Below are positions 1-11,256 of a DNA stretch of 64,000 bases, piece by piece. A model generated the notes under the pieces. It saw only the letters and a program-made list of their open reading frames with translations, was not told the origin of the DNA and made no database searches. Source of the stretch: Tipula vernalis. Its lineage: Eukaryota; Arthropoda; Insecta; Diptera; Tipulidae. Numbering within the stretch: position 1 is the stretch's first letter; the number at the start of each line of letters is the position of its first letter. The DNA lies in assembly GCA_958295665.1 (NCBI GenBank), contig OY282559.1:558001-622000 (forward strand), read 5' to 3'. The position numbers and the translations under genes were made by a program.

Positions 1-2200
1 TGATTTTGCCTGCTGTACACACACCTGAAGTCTGTAGTATAAACAAACAAATTATTATGACCCTCAATTGGACGTTGTTTGCTTTTACAAAGCTTTGCTT
101 TTTCACTTTCGTTTACCGTACACATACAACAAACAACCAAAATTGATTCCTTCTAATTGCCTGCTCGAATAATGATTGTATGCACTTACGCTAAGACGAT
201 GCGATGAAGGCTGTTGCATCTTTTCCAAAATAACCTAAAGTTCTATTATGCTCTTTCTAGAACCTCGCCTTTTAGTGAGTTTTATATACTGAATACTGAT
301 TTCCAATATTATAGATTCTGACCTCAGCGATAAGAGCATAAAGAAAAAAAAAAATTCTACAACATGAAAATGTTCAAAGGATGAAACTTGGAACGTGCGC
401 CACCATCATCACTAATTTGTTGTTTTCGCCTTATCAATCAAACATCTTCACAGTTTGAAATTATATTGTATAAGAATTCTTGATGAGATATATTGTGTTG
501 TTATATTCAACACCTATATGCGAGGTGTTTAGTGTTGTGTTCCTCAGATCAAATTTTAACCATTTAAGGTTATTCAATGTTTAACTTTATCAGATATTAT
601 TTCCTCATACATACTATATATCAAACCTCATTAGGTGTGTATATGAATGACCCAAAGAAAAATGTAAGATTTGTTTATGCCCATCGACGCTCATTGTTGT
701 ATTTTCTTCTTACCGAAAATTAATAATGCTGATTGTAATGAACGGAAATCATTATAATATACGAGAAGAAGAATTATACTATCGGGTTGAATTTAAGTGA
801 AGAATTGTGGGAATTTTTTTTATTCGTATTTGTATATTTCAATCATTTCTTAAACCAAAAAGGAAGTCCTATGAAATCAGTTAATGCAACGCGCGCTCAT
901 CATCATGTTATAGTTTGAGGTCATTATCTCAGATTTGTTCTTTTGATAATTATACCGTGACTAATTGGGTCATTTGTTAGTGTAATTTAAATGTATTCAC
1001 GAATATTAACCGTTAGACCTTTCATTGAAATAAAAAGTTGTTAAACTAAAATGAATTACAAATGTAGAAATATGTACTATTCAAATTTAGGGTTGCACGG
1101 GCAATCCGGTCTAGATTTCCAAAATCATATCGCTTGGTGATTGATGTGTAGTATGTTGAATTTCAAAATTGTTTCTTATTTTGAAATTCTACAGCGTTAC
1201 ATATGACATTTCTCCTCTGTAAAGCTCTTATTGTTTCCTTCATTTGGGCCTCATCAACGTTCGCTTAGTTAAAATATTCTTTTATTATTATCCATTCTCT
1301 TCGTTTAAAATAAATATACAGGAAAAAACGAATGGCATTGTTTATGTTTATACTTTTTACTTTAACTTATCTTACTTAACATTTTATTGATTGTCATTGT
1401 CAAGTACAGTCATACTTACATATTTATAAATAAATAAACATTTTTGCTTTTCCCCACTAATAGCGACACCAATATTGGGTAAGTATCGTGTAACCGTAAT
1501 AATTTGTTTGTTCAGTACATATTTTAATTCCCAGAATAGGATCCACCGAAACTTCAAAATAACCATGAAAAACCAAAGAGGAAGTCCAAATAAGTCGTGG
1601 ACTGTCGTGATACAGCAGTTCTAATGTGTCAATGATTTCTATAAGTTTTATGAGGAAACTTGAGTTTATCTGGCATGATATTTCTTTCAAAGCCGGAATT
1701 TTTCGAAGGGTAAAAATGTATATTATTCTTCTTCTACTTTCGTCACTTTATTTATTGACTTTGAAATGAATAACGTTTTATTTCCAACTTACTTCTTTAA
1801 GCCGTACAAAAATCAAATAGTGAAAGATGAAGCTTTTATTTATAACGCTTTAAAGCATAAGAACAAATTTTAACTGTGCAGATTTTAGTTTCTTAATTCA
1901 TTGGACTTGAATTTTAATAACAAAAATATTTCGGTTACTCACCTGCGGTCATTAACAGTACAAACAATTGTGCATATCACTAGAATATTACTGCACATAC
2001 GCGTACTGTACTGCTTATTGCGAAATTACAATCTTTGCCGTTAATCAACTAGTTGAATTAGCTGTTAATAGGATGGATTCATTTCGAGTCGCTTTCTATT
2101 AAGAATGAATTCATGAAAACCTCAATAGAATCCCAAGGACGTTTGTCAGCGCGAAGAGAAGAGGTTACATTTGTCGTGTTCGAGAGATAGTTTCATCGAA
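1..2200. other. Unannotated AT-rich region, no supported gene
   Basis: No open frame here has convincing coding character, splice signals or a family motif. The best candidate is a 77-codon frame on the minus strand at 1457-1690, but it has no clear acceptor or donor at its ends and I recognise no domain, so I do not call it. The sequence is AT-rich and looks intergenic or intronic. Confidence 0.5.
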
Positions 2201-2214
2201 CGTTTGTTTGAAAG

Positions 2215-3100
2215 ATGCTGTATCTTCTGTCATGATTCAATTTACGTTTTTTGAAGTACTTAATGGTTTAGCAAGTTTAAAAACTGATAAGAGTGCAGGT
2301 CCCGACTGCGTTACACCATTTATTTTGACCAAATGTACCTATTCTTATTGCCAGCCAATTCTTCATTTGTTTTAATTTAAGTTTTTCTACTGCTTCGTTT
2401 CGTGAGGTTTAGAAATTATTATTTATAATCGATATTTAAATGAGGCAGGGGATGTGACATTCTATGTTTAATCTTAAGCTTTTGGAATTTTTAGTTAAAT
2501 CGAGGCTCGATTACCATTTGTGAGTTTAGACGCCGTAGGAGCTCGTGGGCATGTTTATGTCGTCTACACCGATTTTTCCAAAGCCTTCTAAATCATGCAA
2601 ATCTGATTTTATTCCAGTTGATTAAATTGCGTCTTATCTTTGTTCACATTATCGTGATGATTCATGATTCAGTGTTTCAATTATTTTAGGTAGATTCTTT
2701 TATATGCAGATGATCTAAAAAAGTATGCCAGCAAAAAGGCTTTTATTGAGTTTGAATAAGTTATCTTTGAATGCTATAAAGTTTTGTATTTCTCAAGAAT
2801 TCGGAGATCGTGGTATTGAGGCTCCATATTTCTTCATGGATGAACAAATAAGTTGAGTGTTTTTCAAGTAAAGAAGATTTCAATAAACACATAAATGTCA
2901 TAATTAGTGGGGTATTTTCTATATTGAGAATAATTAACGGGCATACTATAGAGAATTTCATGATCCCTACATGTTAAGATCTCTTTGTGTTACCGATGTT
3001 AGGTCAGTTTAGGAGTGTTATGCGGTTGAATGGAGTCCGTTCTATCGATTTCATGCTGACAGAATTAAAAGCAATTAAAAAAAATTGTACAATATATTCC
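2215..3100 (+). pseudogene. Decayed non-LTR retrotransposon (LINE) reverse transcriptase fragment
   Basis: Several hallmarks of a LINE reverse transcriptase survive in order on the plus strand, in different frames and broken by stops. Near 2281-2330 the frame reads KSAGPDCVTPFIL, matching the KSxGPDG block. Near 2460-2515 KLLEFLVKSRL resembles the segment before the first catalytic block. At about 2555-2590 VVYTDFSKAF is the catalytic block carrying the first Asp. At 2703-2714 YADD is the catalytic core, followed by LKKYA. Near 3013-3082 VEWSPFYRFHADRIKAIKK matches the conserved region after the RT domain. The spacing is shorter than in an intact element (more than 1.3 kb is usual for this stretch), so internal deletions are present. 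The style is Jockey/I-like, but the clade is not resolved. Stops and frameshifts rule out activity. Confidence 0.8.
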
Positions 3101-3227
3101 GAAACCATACCGAATCGCCACAACGTCTTGCTGAATTGCCTGTGCCTTCTTTGGCCGTAATATTCTGTGTTCGAGCGGTAAAAGCTCTTATAGCATTTAA
3201 CAAATTAAACGGAATTGTGGTACCAAG

Positions 3228-3312
3228 GGGCGAAGGGCCGAATGTCGAAGGACCGAATGTCGTAGGGCCCAATGTGTCGAATGGCCGAAGTCGAATGGCC
3301 GAGTGTCAAATG
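3228..3312 (+). repeat. Short degenerate minisatellite, GGGCCGAATGTCGAA-type units
   Basis: About six degenerate units of roughly 10-15 bp built on GGGCCGAATGTCGAA run in tandem. They are variously mutated (GGACCGAATGTCG, GGGCCCAATGTG, GGCCGAAGTCGAAT). In one frame they read GPNVEGPNVVGPNV. The same motif recurs at 23683-23728 beside satellite array 2. The block sits between the LINE fossil and the inverted-repeat element starting at 3363. It may be the end of a mobile element, but that is inference. Confidence 0.65.
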
Positions 3313-3362
3313 ACCGATTATTTTTTTTTGTTTTCTTTTGTGTTTAGAAGTTTTCAAGGGTG

Positions 3363-5132
3363 TGTTACGACACCGGTCCTTTAGGTAACAACCAGTCGCG
3401 CATTGGTCTGGTGCGTGGTAAACAGTTTGGCCAGATCTGTTGAATTATTGATTTTTATTATCGCCTTAATGACGATTAAAAATCAATAATTGGACGTGGT
3501 GTTGATGTGGCGCGAATGATTTTGTGTGGTTGTCGTGTGACTGAGAGGCATGATTATTGAATGAAAAGATGGAAAATTCGAAATGCTGTGTGTGTATTTT
3601 GTTGTGTTTCTTGCAGGGTATATGATTTGCATGGTTAAGTTCGTCAGTGTGGTGGTGGACGATGGCGTGATTACAAAGCGACGAGCGAGTTTGTTGTTCG
3701 TGGTCTGATTTTTTTTTTGTTTGAGAGAGTTTGAGAAAAATAACAAAATATATGAAAAAAAAATTTTTTTGCAAAGCGGTGGGAGGACAGTCAAGTTTGG
3801 ATTGTCGAATCGGACTCGTAAACAACCTGATAACTTGTTAAAAGTGGAATAAAATATACATAATTAAATTAAGTTACTCAATTGAGTGTAATACATGAAT
3901 TTGAAAGATGTTATTTTTTTTGGGTTGTAAATTATTTTAATCAAATTAATTTGGTTTAAAATTAATTTTTTTTCTTTACCAATTTATAAACTCGTCCCCA
4001 AAATTGAGTTGTAAGTAAAATAAACTTATGTGTATGTTAAATTGGAGTGATAACACAAAAACCAACAAAAACAATCAGATAAAATAATAATCGAGTGGTA
4101 AAAGTGATTACTTACTATAAAATAACTTTTATGTGTTTTAAATTAAGAAAAATAATACAAAACAAATAAATAAAAAACTGTATTCCAAATTATAATAAAA
4201 AAATTAAGAATTTTGTTTTTAAACAATAAAAAAAAAACAGAAATACATAGTGTAAAAGGGGTAAACTAATCAAAGAGACTATAATAGCGGAGTGATTACA
4301 ATAGCGGCCAGAAAACGGTCCGTTTATCGGTTGTGTTACTGGTTTGGAGACCAGTTATCTGAGCAAGGTCTCGAAACTTCGAGTGAAAGTGGTTGATTAT
4401 CGGAGTTGGCAGCAGCGGGGTGCAGTGAAGACGGCAGGTACTGTGTGAAAAAAAAAACAACAACAACAACAAACAACGGCGACAGAAATAGGTTAAACAT
4501 TTAATTCTAAATCTCATTTTGTTTTTATTTTTTTATGAATCATAACGTAATTGACAATATTTTTATTTTTTTTTTTTTTTTTTAACGTAACGTAAAACAT
4601 TAATTTTGATTAAAAATGTATTTACAATTGTGAGACGGTCTTGACTGGAACGCGAATTCCGTTGTTTGGGGGTCATTTTTTTTATAAACATATACTTTTT
4701 TGTTTTCCTCTATATAACGTTTTTTTTACAGCTCGCTTGTCGTTGTAATCGCGATTTGCTTACCTCCTTTTCAGTGTATATACATTTTTTCTTTTATATT
4801 GTGTTTCTTTTGTGTTTCGCTGTTCTTTCTTTGGCATTCGTGCGAATGATGAGTGAGTAGGTACTTGAGGGATCAAGATGAATTGTTGGGGAGGGGACTT
4901 TCTTGTTGAGGTCGGTCAATTATAGTTTTTTGTCAGTTTTTTTTACTCCTGTAAACAATGCAGCGGGAATGTTGCTCTCTTTGTTTTTTTTTATCTTTTT
5001 GTACCAATGCGGTTATTCAAGCATACGGTCATTCTGGAAATCCCCACGCCAACCCTTAGCTTAGCCAGCTATAAACACCGCACCAGACCTCTGATCGTAT
5101 GTCTGTTAACGACATCGCAAGGTGTCGTTACA
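3363..5132. mobile_element. Candidate non-autonomous DNA transposon with ~60-bp diverged terminal inverted repeats
   Basis: The left end begins TGTTACGACACC (3363-3374) and the right end finishes GGTGTCGTTACA (5121-5132), which are inverted copies with one mismatch. The similarity continues inward through a diverged stretch to GGTCTGGTGCG near 3405-3415 on the left and its complement CGCACCAGACC at about 5080-5090 on the right, and further to a TGGCC/AGCCA pair. The total span is 1,770 bp. The interior is AT-rich with homopolymer tracts, a short CAA run near 4457-4471, and a local inverted repeat around 3445-3490 (AATTATTGATTTTTATT and its complement). No transposase frame is present, so the element would be non-autonomous. 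I could not define a clean target-site duplication. It could instead be a decayed foldback element. Confidence 0.55.
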
Positions 5133-6241
5133 GGTGGACTTACAAAAAAGAGTTTTATTGATGTGTCCATTTACCTAATCATAAATTTCAACATTACTTA
5201 TTTTGAACATACTTTTATTTTATATAATTGATTTTATTATGCGTAAGTATGAATATTTCGTTCTATTGAATTTTCTTATTTGAAAAAATTATAAATTGTT
5301 ATTCTTAGACTGATTGAGTGATTAGGTGTTTTTTTTAATTTGTTTAAGTTATTTTAATTTAGAATGTATCCATTTCAATTACAACGGACGCGGGCACGCC
5401 AAATTCGGTTAAATTTGAAAGATATATTCATATTTGACAATGCACACGATTATATTATACATGCGTTCTACGACACACGTACGTATAAAAAACGTTTAAC
5501 AGTCGATACGTTTTGTTTTGTAAACGGTGAAACTTTGGGCTGACTGTTCCTAAGAGCCCTATAGATCGAACTGGTACGCCTCTAATTGTCATTTCAAAAG
5601 GGTATTTTATTTAAATGGAGAACAACGTCCGTATAAAATTGAAAATAAATAAAATAATAAAGGTGATGTTTGAAATATTGTTTAATATTTAATAACGTTT
5701 TATTTCTTTTTTCCTATTGTACCTATGCTATTTGTTTCCGAATTTTATTGATTATAAAGTGGAAGAAGAATGTCAAAATTCCACGTATCCAGTCAGTGAT
5801 ACATTTTGGTGAAGGAATATTTTGTCATACGCTACCTGGGCCGTTTGGCACCCTTCTCATAATAGGCGTATGTATATAGACAGGTTCATGGTACATTCAT
5901 TTTGTTTTTCTTAGATCTCTTAATCTTATTATTCCTTGATCTGATGGCTCAGACCATTTTTATTTGTTAGAGTGAAGGAAAATTATATTTAGACGAATAA
6001 AATTTTTTCAAAAATTTCAATTTACTACATAAATATAAAGACAAATTACAGTTTCAGGCAAAATTTTTAATTTAAACATAATAAAATACATAAATTCATA
6101 AAAAAATTTACAAAATATTCCATAAAAAAACAAATTTAAAAAATTATAGGCTAGCATTGGTTTTAGCTGTCTCAGCCAAAGTGGCGCCATTTATTTCTTG
6201 GTGTGGAAATATTAATAACTAAAAATCGCTGTTTATTTAAG
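5133..6241. other. Unannotated spacer and left flank of satellite array 1
   Basis: AT-rich sequence without a supported gene; frames of 60-75 codons here show no domain or splice context. The last ~90 bases hold the 19-bp sequence that is shared with the flank of array 2, listed separately. Confidence 0.5.
6156..6174 (+). repeat. 19-bp flank motif, copy 1
   Basis: ATTGGTTTTAGCTGTCTCA occurs here, 67 bp before the first monomer of array 1, and again at 23758-23776, 40 bp before the first monomer of array 2. The two copies are identical and in the same strand sense, while the arrays they precede are in opposite orientation. Function unknown; it may be the remnant of a shared insertion context or element end. 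Confidence 0.7.
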
Positions 6242-9200
6242 CAAATTCAATTTTATTGAAAATCAACTGTGCTATAGCCCACAAGTTTTTGGGCGGCAAA
6301 AATCTAAAATGGTCCGATTACGATGGTTGATACCTCTATCAATAGGTTTCGGGACCTGTAATTGCTGTGACAATTTTCATTTTGATTGCTCGATTATTTC
6401 TAAACATTTCTTAGAAAATTCAATTTTATTGAAAATCAACTGTGCTATAGCCCACAAGTTTTTGGGCGGCAAAAATCTAAAATGGTCCGATTATGATGGT
6501 TGATACCTCTATCAATAGGTTTCGGGACCTGTAATTGCTGTGACAATTTTCATTTTGATTGCTCGATTATTTCTAAACATTTCTTAGAAAATTCAATTTT
6601 ATTGAAAATCAACTGTGCTATAGCCCACAAGTTTTTGGGCGGCAAAAATCTAAAATGGTCCGATTATGATGGTTGATACCTCTATCAATAGGTTTCGGTA
6701 CCTGTAATTGCTGTGACAATTTTCATTTTGATTGCTCGATTATTTCTAAACATTTCTTAGAAAATTCAATTTTATTGAAAATCAACTGTGCTATAGCCCA
6801 CAAGTTTTTGGGCGGCAAAATTCTAAAATGGTCCGATTACGATGGTTGATACCTCTATCAATAGGTTTCGAGACCTGTAATTGCTGTGACAATTTTCATT
6901 TTGATTGCTCGATTATTTCTAAACATTTCTTAGAAAATTCAATTTTATTGAAAATCAACTGTGCTATAGCCCACAAGTTTTTGGGCGGCAAAAATCTAAA
7001 ATTTTCCGATTACGATGGTTGATACCTCTATCAATAGGTTTCGAGACCTGTAATTGCTGTGACAATTTTCATTTTGATTGCTCGATTATTTCTAAACATT
7101 TCTTAGAAAATTCAATTTTATTGAAAATCAACTGTGCTATACCCACAAGTTTTTGGGCGGCAAAAATCTAAAATGGTCCGATTACGATGGTTGATACCTC
7201 TATCAATAGGTTTCGAGACCTGTAATTGCTGTGACAATTTTCATTTTGATTGCTCGATTATTTCTAAACATTTCTTAGAAAATTCAATTTTATTGAAAAT
7301 CAACTGTGCTATAGCCCACAAGTTTTTGGGCGGCAAAAATATAAAATGGTCCGATTACGATGGTTGATACCTCTATCAATAGGTTTCGAGACCTGTAATT
7401 GCTGTGACAATTTTCATTTTGATTGCTCGATTATTTCTAAACATTTCTTAGAAAATTCAATTTTATTGAAAATCAACTGTGCTATAGCCCATAAGTTTTT
7501 GGGCGGCAAAAATATAAAATGGTGCGATTACGATGGTTGATACCTCTATCAATAGGTTTCGAGACCTGTAATTGCTGTGACAATTTTCATTTTGATTGAT
7601 CGATTATTTCTAAACATTTCTTAGAAAATTCAATTTTATTGAAAATCAACTGTGCTATAGCCGACAAGTTTTTGGGCGGCAAAAATCTAAAATGGTCCGA
7701 TTACGATGGTTGATACCTCTATCAATAGTTTTCGAGACCTGTAATTGCTGTGACAATTTTCATTTTTAATGATCGATTATTTCTAAACATTTCTTAGAAA
7801 ATTCAATTTTATTGAAAATCAACTGTGCTATAGCCCACAAGTTTTTGGGCGGCAAAAATCTAAAATGGTCTGATTACGATGGTTGATACCTCTATCAAAA
7901 GGTTTCGAGACCTGTAATTGCTGTGACAATTTTCATTTTGATTGCTCGATTATTTCTAAACATTTCTTAGAAAATTCAATTTTATTGAAAATCAACTGTG
8001 CTATAGCCCACAAGTTTTTGGGCGGCAAAAATCTAAAATGGTCCGATTACGATGGTTGATACCTCTATCAATAGGTTTCGAGACCTGTAATTGCTGTGAC
8101 AATTTTCATTTTGATTGCTCGATTATTTCTAAACATTTCTTAGAAAATTCAATTTTATTGAAAATCAACTGTGCTATTGCCCACAAGTTTTTGGGCGGCA
8201 AAAATATAAAATGGTCCGATTACGATGGTTGATACCTCTATCAATAGGTTTCGAGACCTGTAATTGCTGTGACAATTTTCAATTTGATTGCTCGATTATT
8301 TCTAAACATTTCTTAGAAAATTCAATTTTATTGAAAATCAACTGTGCTATAGCCCACAAGTTTTTGGGCGGCAAAAATATAAAATGGTCCGATTACGATG
8401 GTTGATACCTCTATCAATAGGTTTCGGGACCTGTAATTGCTGTGACAATTTTCATTTTGATTGCTCGATTATTTCTAAACATTTCTTAGAAAATTCAATT
8501 TTATTGAAAATCAACTGTGCTATAGCCCACAAGTTTTTGGGCGGCAAAAATATAAAATGGTCCGATTACGATGGTTGATACCTCTATCAATAGGTTTCGA
8601 GACCTGTAATTGCTGTGACAATTTTCATTTTGATTGCTCGATTATTTCTAAACATTTCTTAGAAAATTCAATTTTATTGAAAATCAACTGTGTATAGCCC
8701 ACAAGTTTTTGGGCGGCAAAAATATAAAATGGTCCGATTACGATGGTTGATACCTCTATCAATAGGTTTCGAGACCTGTAATTGCTGTGACAATTTTCAT
8801 TTTGATTGCTCGATTATTTCTAAACATTTCTTAGAAAATTCAATTTTATTGAAAATCAACTGTGCTATAGCCCACAAGTTTTTGGGCGGCAAAAATATAA
8901 AATGGTCTGATTACGATGGTTGATACCTCTATCAATAGGTTTCGAGACCTGTAATTGCTGTGACAATTTTCATTTTGATTGCTCGATTATTTCTAAACAT
9001 TTCTTAGAAAATTCAATTTTATTGAAAATCAACTGTGCTATAGCCTACAAGTTTTTGGGCGGCAAAAATCTAAAATGGTCCGATTACGATGGTTGATACC
9101 TCTAGCAATAGGTTTCGAGACCTGTAATTGCTGTGACAATTTTCATTTTGATTGCTCGATTATTTCTAAACATTTCTTAGAAAATTCAATTTTATTGAAA

Positions 9201-10490
9201 ATCAACTGTGCTATAGCCCACAAGTTTTTGGGCGGCAAAAATATAAAATGGTCCGATTACGATGGTTGATACCTCTATCAATAGGTTTCGAGACCTGTAA
9301 TTGCTGTGACAATTTTCATTTTGATTGCTCGATTATTTCTAAACATTTCTTAGAAAATTCAATTTTATTGAAAATCAACTGTGCTATAGCCCACAAGTTT
9401 TTGGGCGGCAAAAATCTAAAATGGTCCGATTACGATGGTTGATACCTCTATCAATAGGTTTCGAGACCTGTAATTGCTGTGACAATTTTCATTTTGATTG
9501 CTCGATTATTTCTAAACATTTCTTAGAAAATTCAATTTTATTGAAAATCAACTGTGCTATTGCCCACAAGTTTTTGGGCGGCAAAAATATAAAATGGTCC
9601 GATTACGATGGTTGATACCTCTATCAATAGGTTTCGGGACCTGTAATTGCTGTGACAATTTTCATTTTGATTGCTCGATTATTTCTAAACATTTCTTAGA
9701 AAATTCAATTTTATTGAAAATCAACTGTGCTATAGCCCACAAGTTTTTGGGCGGCAAAAATATAAAATGGTCCGATTACGATGGTTGATACCTCTATCAA
9801 TAGGTTTCGAGACCTGTAATTGCTGTGACAATTTTCATTTTGATTGCTCGATTATTTCTAAACATTTCTTAGAAAATTCAATTTTATTGAAAATCAACTG
9901 TGTATAGCCCACAAGTTTTTGGGCGGCAAAAATATAAAATGGTCCGATTACGATGGTTGATACCTCTATCAATAGGTTTCGAGACCTGTAATTGCTGTGA
10001 CAATTTTCATTTTGATTGCTCGATTATTTCTAAACATTTCTTACAAAATTCAATTTTATTGAAAATCAACTGTGCTATAGCCCACAAGTTTTTGGGCGGC
10101 AAAAATCTAAAATGGTCCGATTACGATGGTTGATACCTCTATCAATAGGTTTCGAGACCTGTAATTGCTGTGACAATTTTCATTTTGATTGCTCGATTAT
10201 TTCTAAACATTTCTTAGAAAATTCAATTTTATTGAAAATCAACTGTGCTATAGCCCACAAGTTTTTGGGCGGCAAAAATCTAAAATGGTCCGATTACGAT
10301 GGTTGATACCTCTATCAATAGGTTTCGAGACCTGTAATTGCTGTGACAATTTTCATTTTGATTGCTCGATTATTTCTAAACATTTCTTACAAAATTCAAT
10401 TTTATTGAAAATCAACTGTGCTATAGCCCACAAGTTTTTGGGCGGCAAAAATATAAAATGGTCCGATTACGATGGTTGATACCTCTATCA
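6242..10490 (+). repeat. Satellite array 1: ~24.5 tandem copies of a 173-bp monomer (forward)
   Basis: Head-to-tail copies repeat every 173 bp; the marker ATGGTCCGATTACGATGG recurs at 6309, 6828, 7173, 7346, 8038, 8211 and so on to 10458. The array starts abruptly at AAATTCAATTTTATTG (6242) and stops within a monomer at CCTCTATCA (10490). By hand count the monomer is about 33% GC. Copies are nearly identical apart from point variants (TCTAAA/TATAAA before the marker, GGGACC, GGTACC) and 1-bp deletions at about 7142, 8692 and 9902. A 1,210-bp block of seven monomers, one of them one base short, is duplicated in tandem in the second half. Every full monomer has a 64-codon open frame that I do not regard as a gene. 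I recognise no named satellite family. Confidence 0.97.
8038..10457 (+). repeat. Seven-monomer (1,210-bp) higher-order duplication inside array 1
   Basis: Diagnostic variants repeat at a spacing of exactly 1,210 bp (7 x 173 minus 1). The TGTGTATAGCCC deletion monomer lies at 8690 and 9900. The GGGACC variant lies near 8427 and 9637. The CTATTGCCC variant lies near 8176 and 9556 (spacing 1,380-1,384, eight monomers, so this one is shifted by one unit). The shared one-base deletion shows the block was duplicated as a unit after the deletion arose. Confidence 0.7.
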
Positions 10491-10704
10491 GTACTTCATT
10501 TAGTACAAAGTGTTTCTTATACAGTTTTCTTGTTATAAACAGAATGCAGATACATTTTTCGTTGCTTATTTGCAACTATGTTGGTTTTCGAAATATATTC
10601 CTACCTCAAATGTACCTACCATTTTCTTTTCGATACCGCATTAAATTCTCATCCTGTAACCATTGTAAATTATAAAAATACAAAAATTCTAACGCTCATT
10701 TGGG

Positions 10705-10800
10705 AACGATACTAAATTGCAGTAGCAATTAAATGCTTCGAGAGAAATCGACCAAAAATTTTGAACATGCATTTAATTGCATTTGCGAGTTAGTAACGTT
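10705..10800. repeat. Short inverted repeat (32-bp arms)
   Basis: The left arm 10705-10736 (AACGATACTAA...GCAATTAAATGC) pairs with the right arm 10769-10800, its inverted copy (GCATTTAATTGC...TTAGTAACGTT), with about six mismatches and a 32-bp loop. It lies downstream of the don juan-like gene and next to a second foldback, so both may be pieces of one decayed MITE. Confidence 0.6.
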
Positions 10801-10826
10801 CGTACAATTAGCTACAAATTTTCAAT

Positions 10827-10963
10827 TCTCGAAATCAACATTTCAGTCCGATACAGAATAACGAAATAAAAAGCTTTTACAGGTTAGAAAAATATTTCAT
10901 TTTGAAATGTAACAACTTTTTAATTTCGATATTCTAAATCAGTCTGAAACGTTGATTTTGAGA
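10827..10963. repeat. Inverted repeat / MITE-like foldback (~48-bp arms)
   Basis: The left arm 10827-10873 (TCTCGAAATCAACATTTCAG...AAAAAG) pairs with the right arm 10916-10963 read on the other strand (TCTCAAAATCAACGTTTCAG...AAAAAG), with a handful of mismatches and one indel. The loop is about 42 bp. Weaker similarity continues outward on both sides. No coding content. Confidence 0.65.
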
Positions 10964-11248
10964 GTCTGTAATTTAGCCGTGTACCTCTTCGCTAGAGTTT
11001 CTTAAATCACTGCTCCCGATCTATTACAAGTTTTTCCTAAATGAAAATAACTAACATGTTTCATTCTGTATTTTACTTTCTTTAAAAATTCGTTTTTATT
11101 ATAATTATGTTTTAAGTACATTTCTGTGTCTGGAATACACTTAAATTATTTGCTGTAAATTATTTTAACTTATTTATAACGTTTATAGCTATATAGTTTT
11201 GATTGATAAGCGTATCTTTAAATAAAAACATACATTTAAAAGTTTAAT
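10964..11248. other. AT-rich 3' flank of the don juan-like gene
   Basis: No gene or recognisable element. AT-rich sequence downstream of the poly(A) signal of the minus-strand gene. Confidence 0.5.
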
Positions 11249-11254
11249 TTTATT
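11249..11254 (-). other. Poly(A) signal AATAAA of the don juan-like gene
   Basis: On the minus strand the stop codon TGA (11259-11257) is followed after two bases by AATAAA. A very short 3' UTR is implied. It supports this strand and this stop. Confidence 0.6.
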
Positions 11255-11256
11255 CA

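Noticed and set aside
1457..1690. A 77-codon minus-strand frame that reads like an exon
   Set aside because: No convincing acceptor, donor or neighbouring exon, and no recognisable family.
3085..3384. 99-codon plus-strand frame with GPNV repeats as a gene
   Set aside because: It starts in the LINE fossil, runs through a minisatellite and ends inside the transposon-like inverted repeat.
3466..3825. His/Asn-rich frames of 103 and 119 codons on the minus strand
   Set aside because: Low-complexity composition, mutually overlapping frames and no domain; they lie inside the inverted-repeat element.
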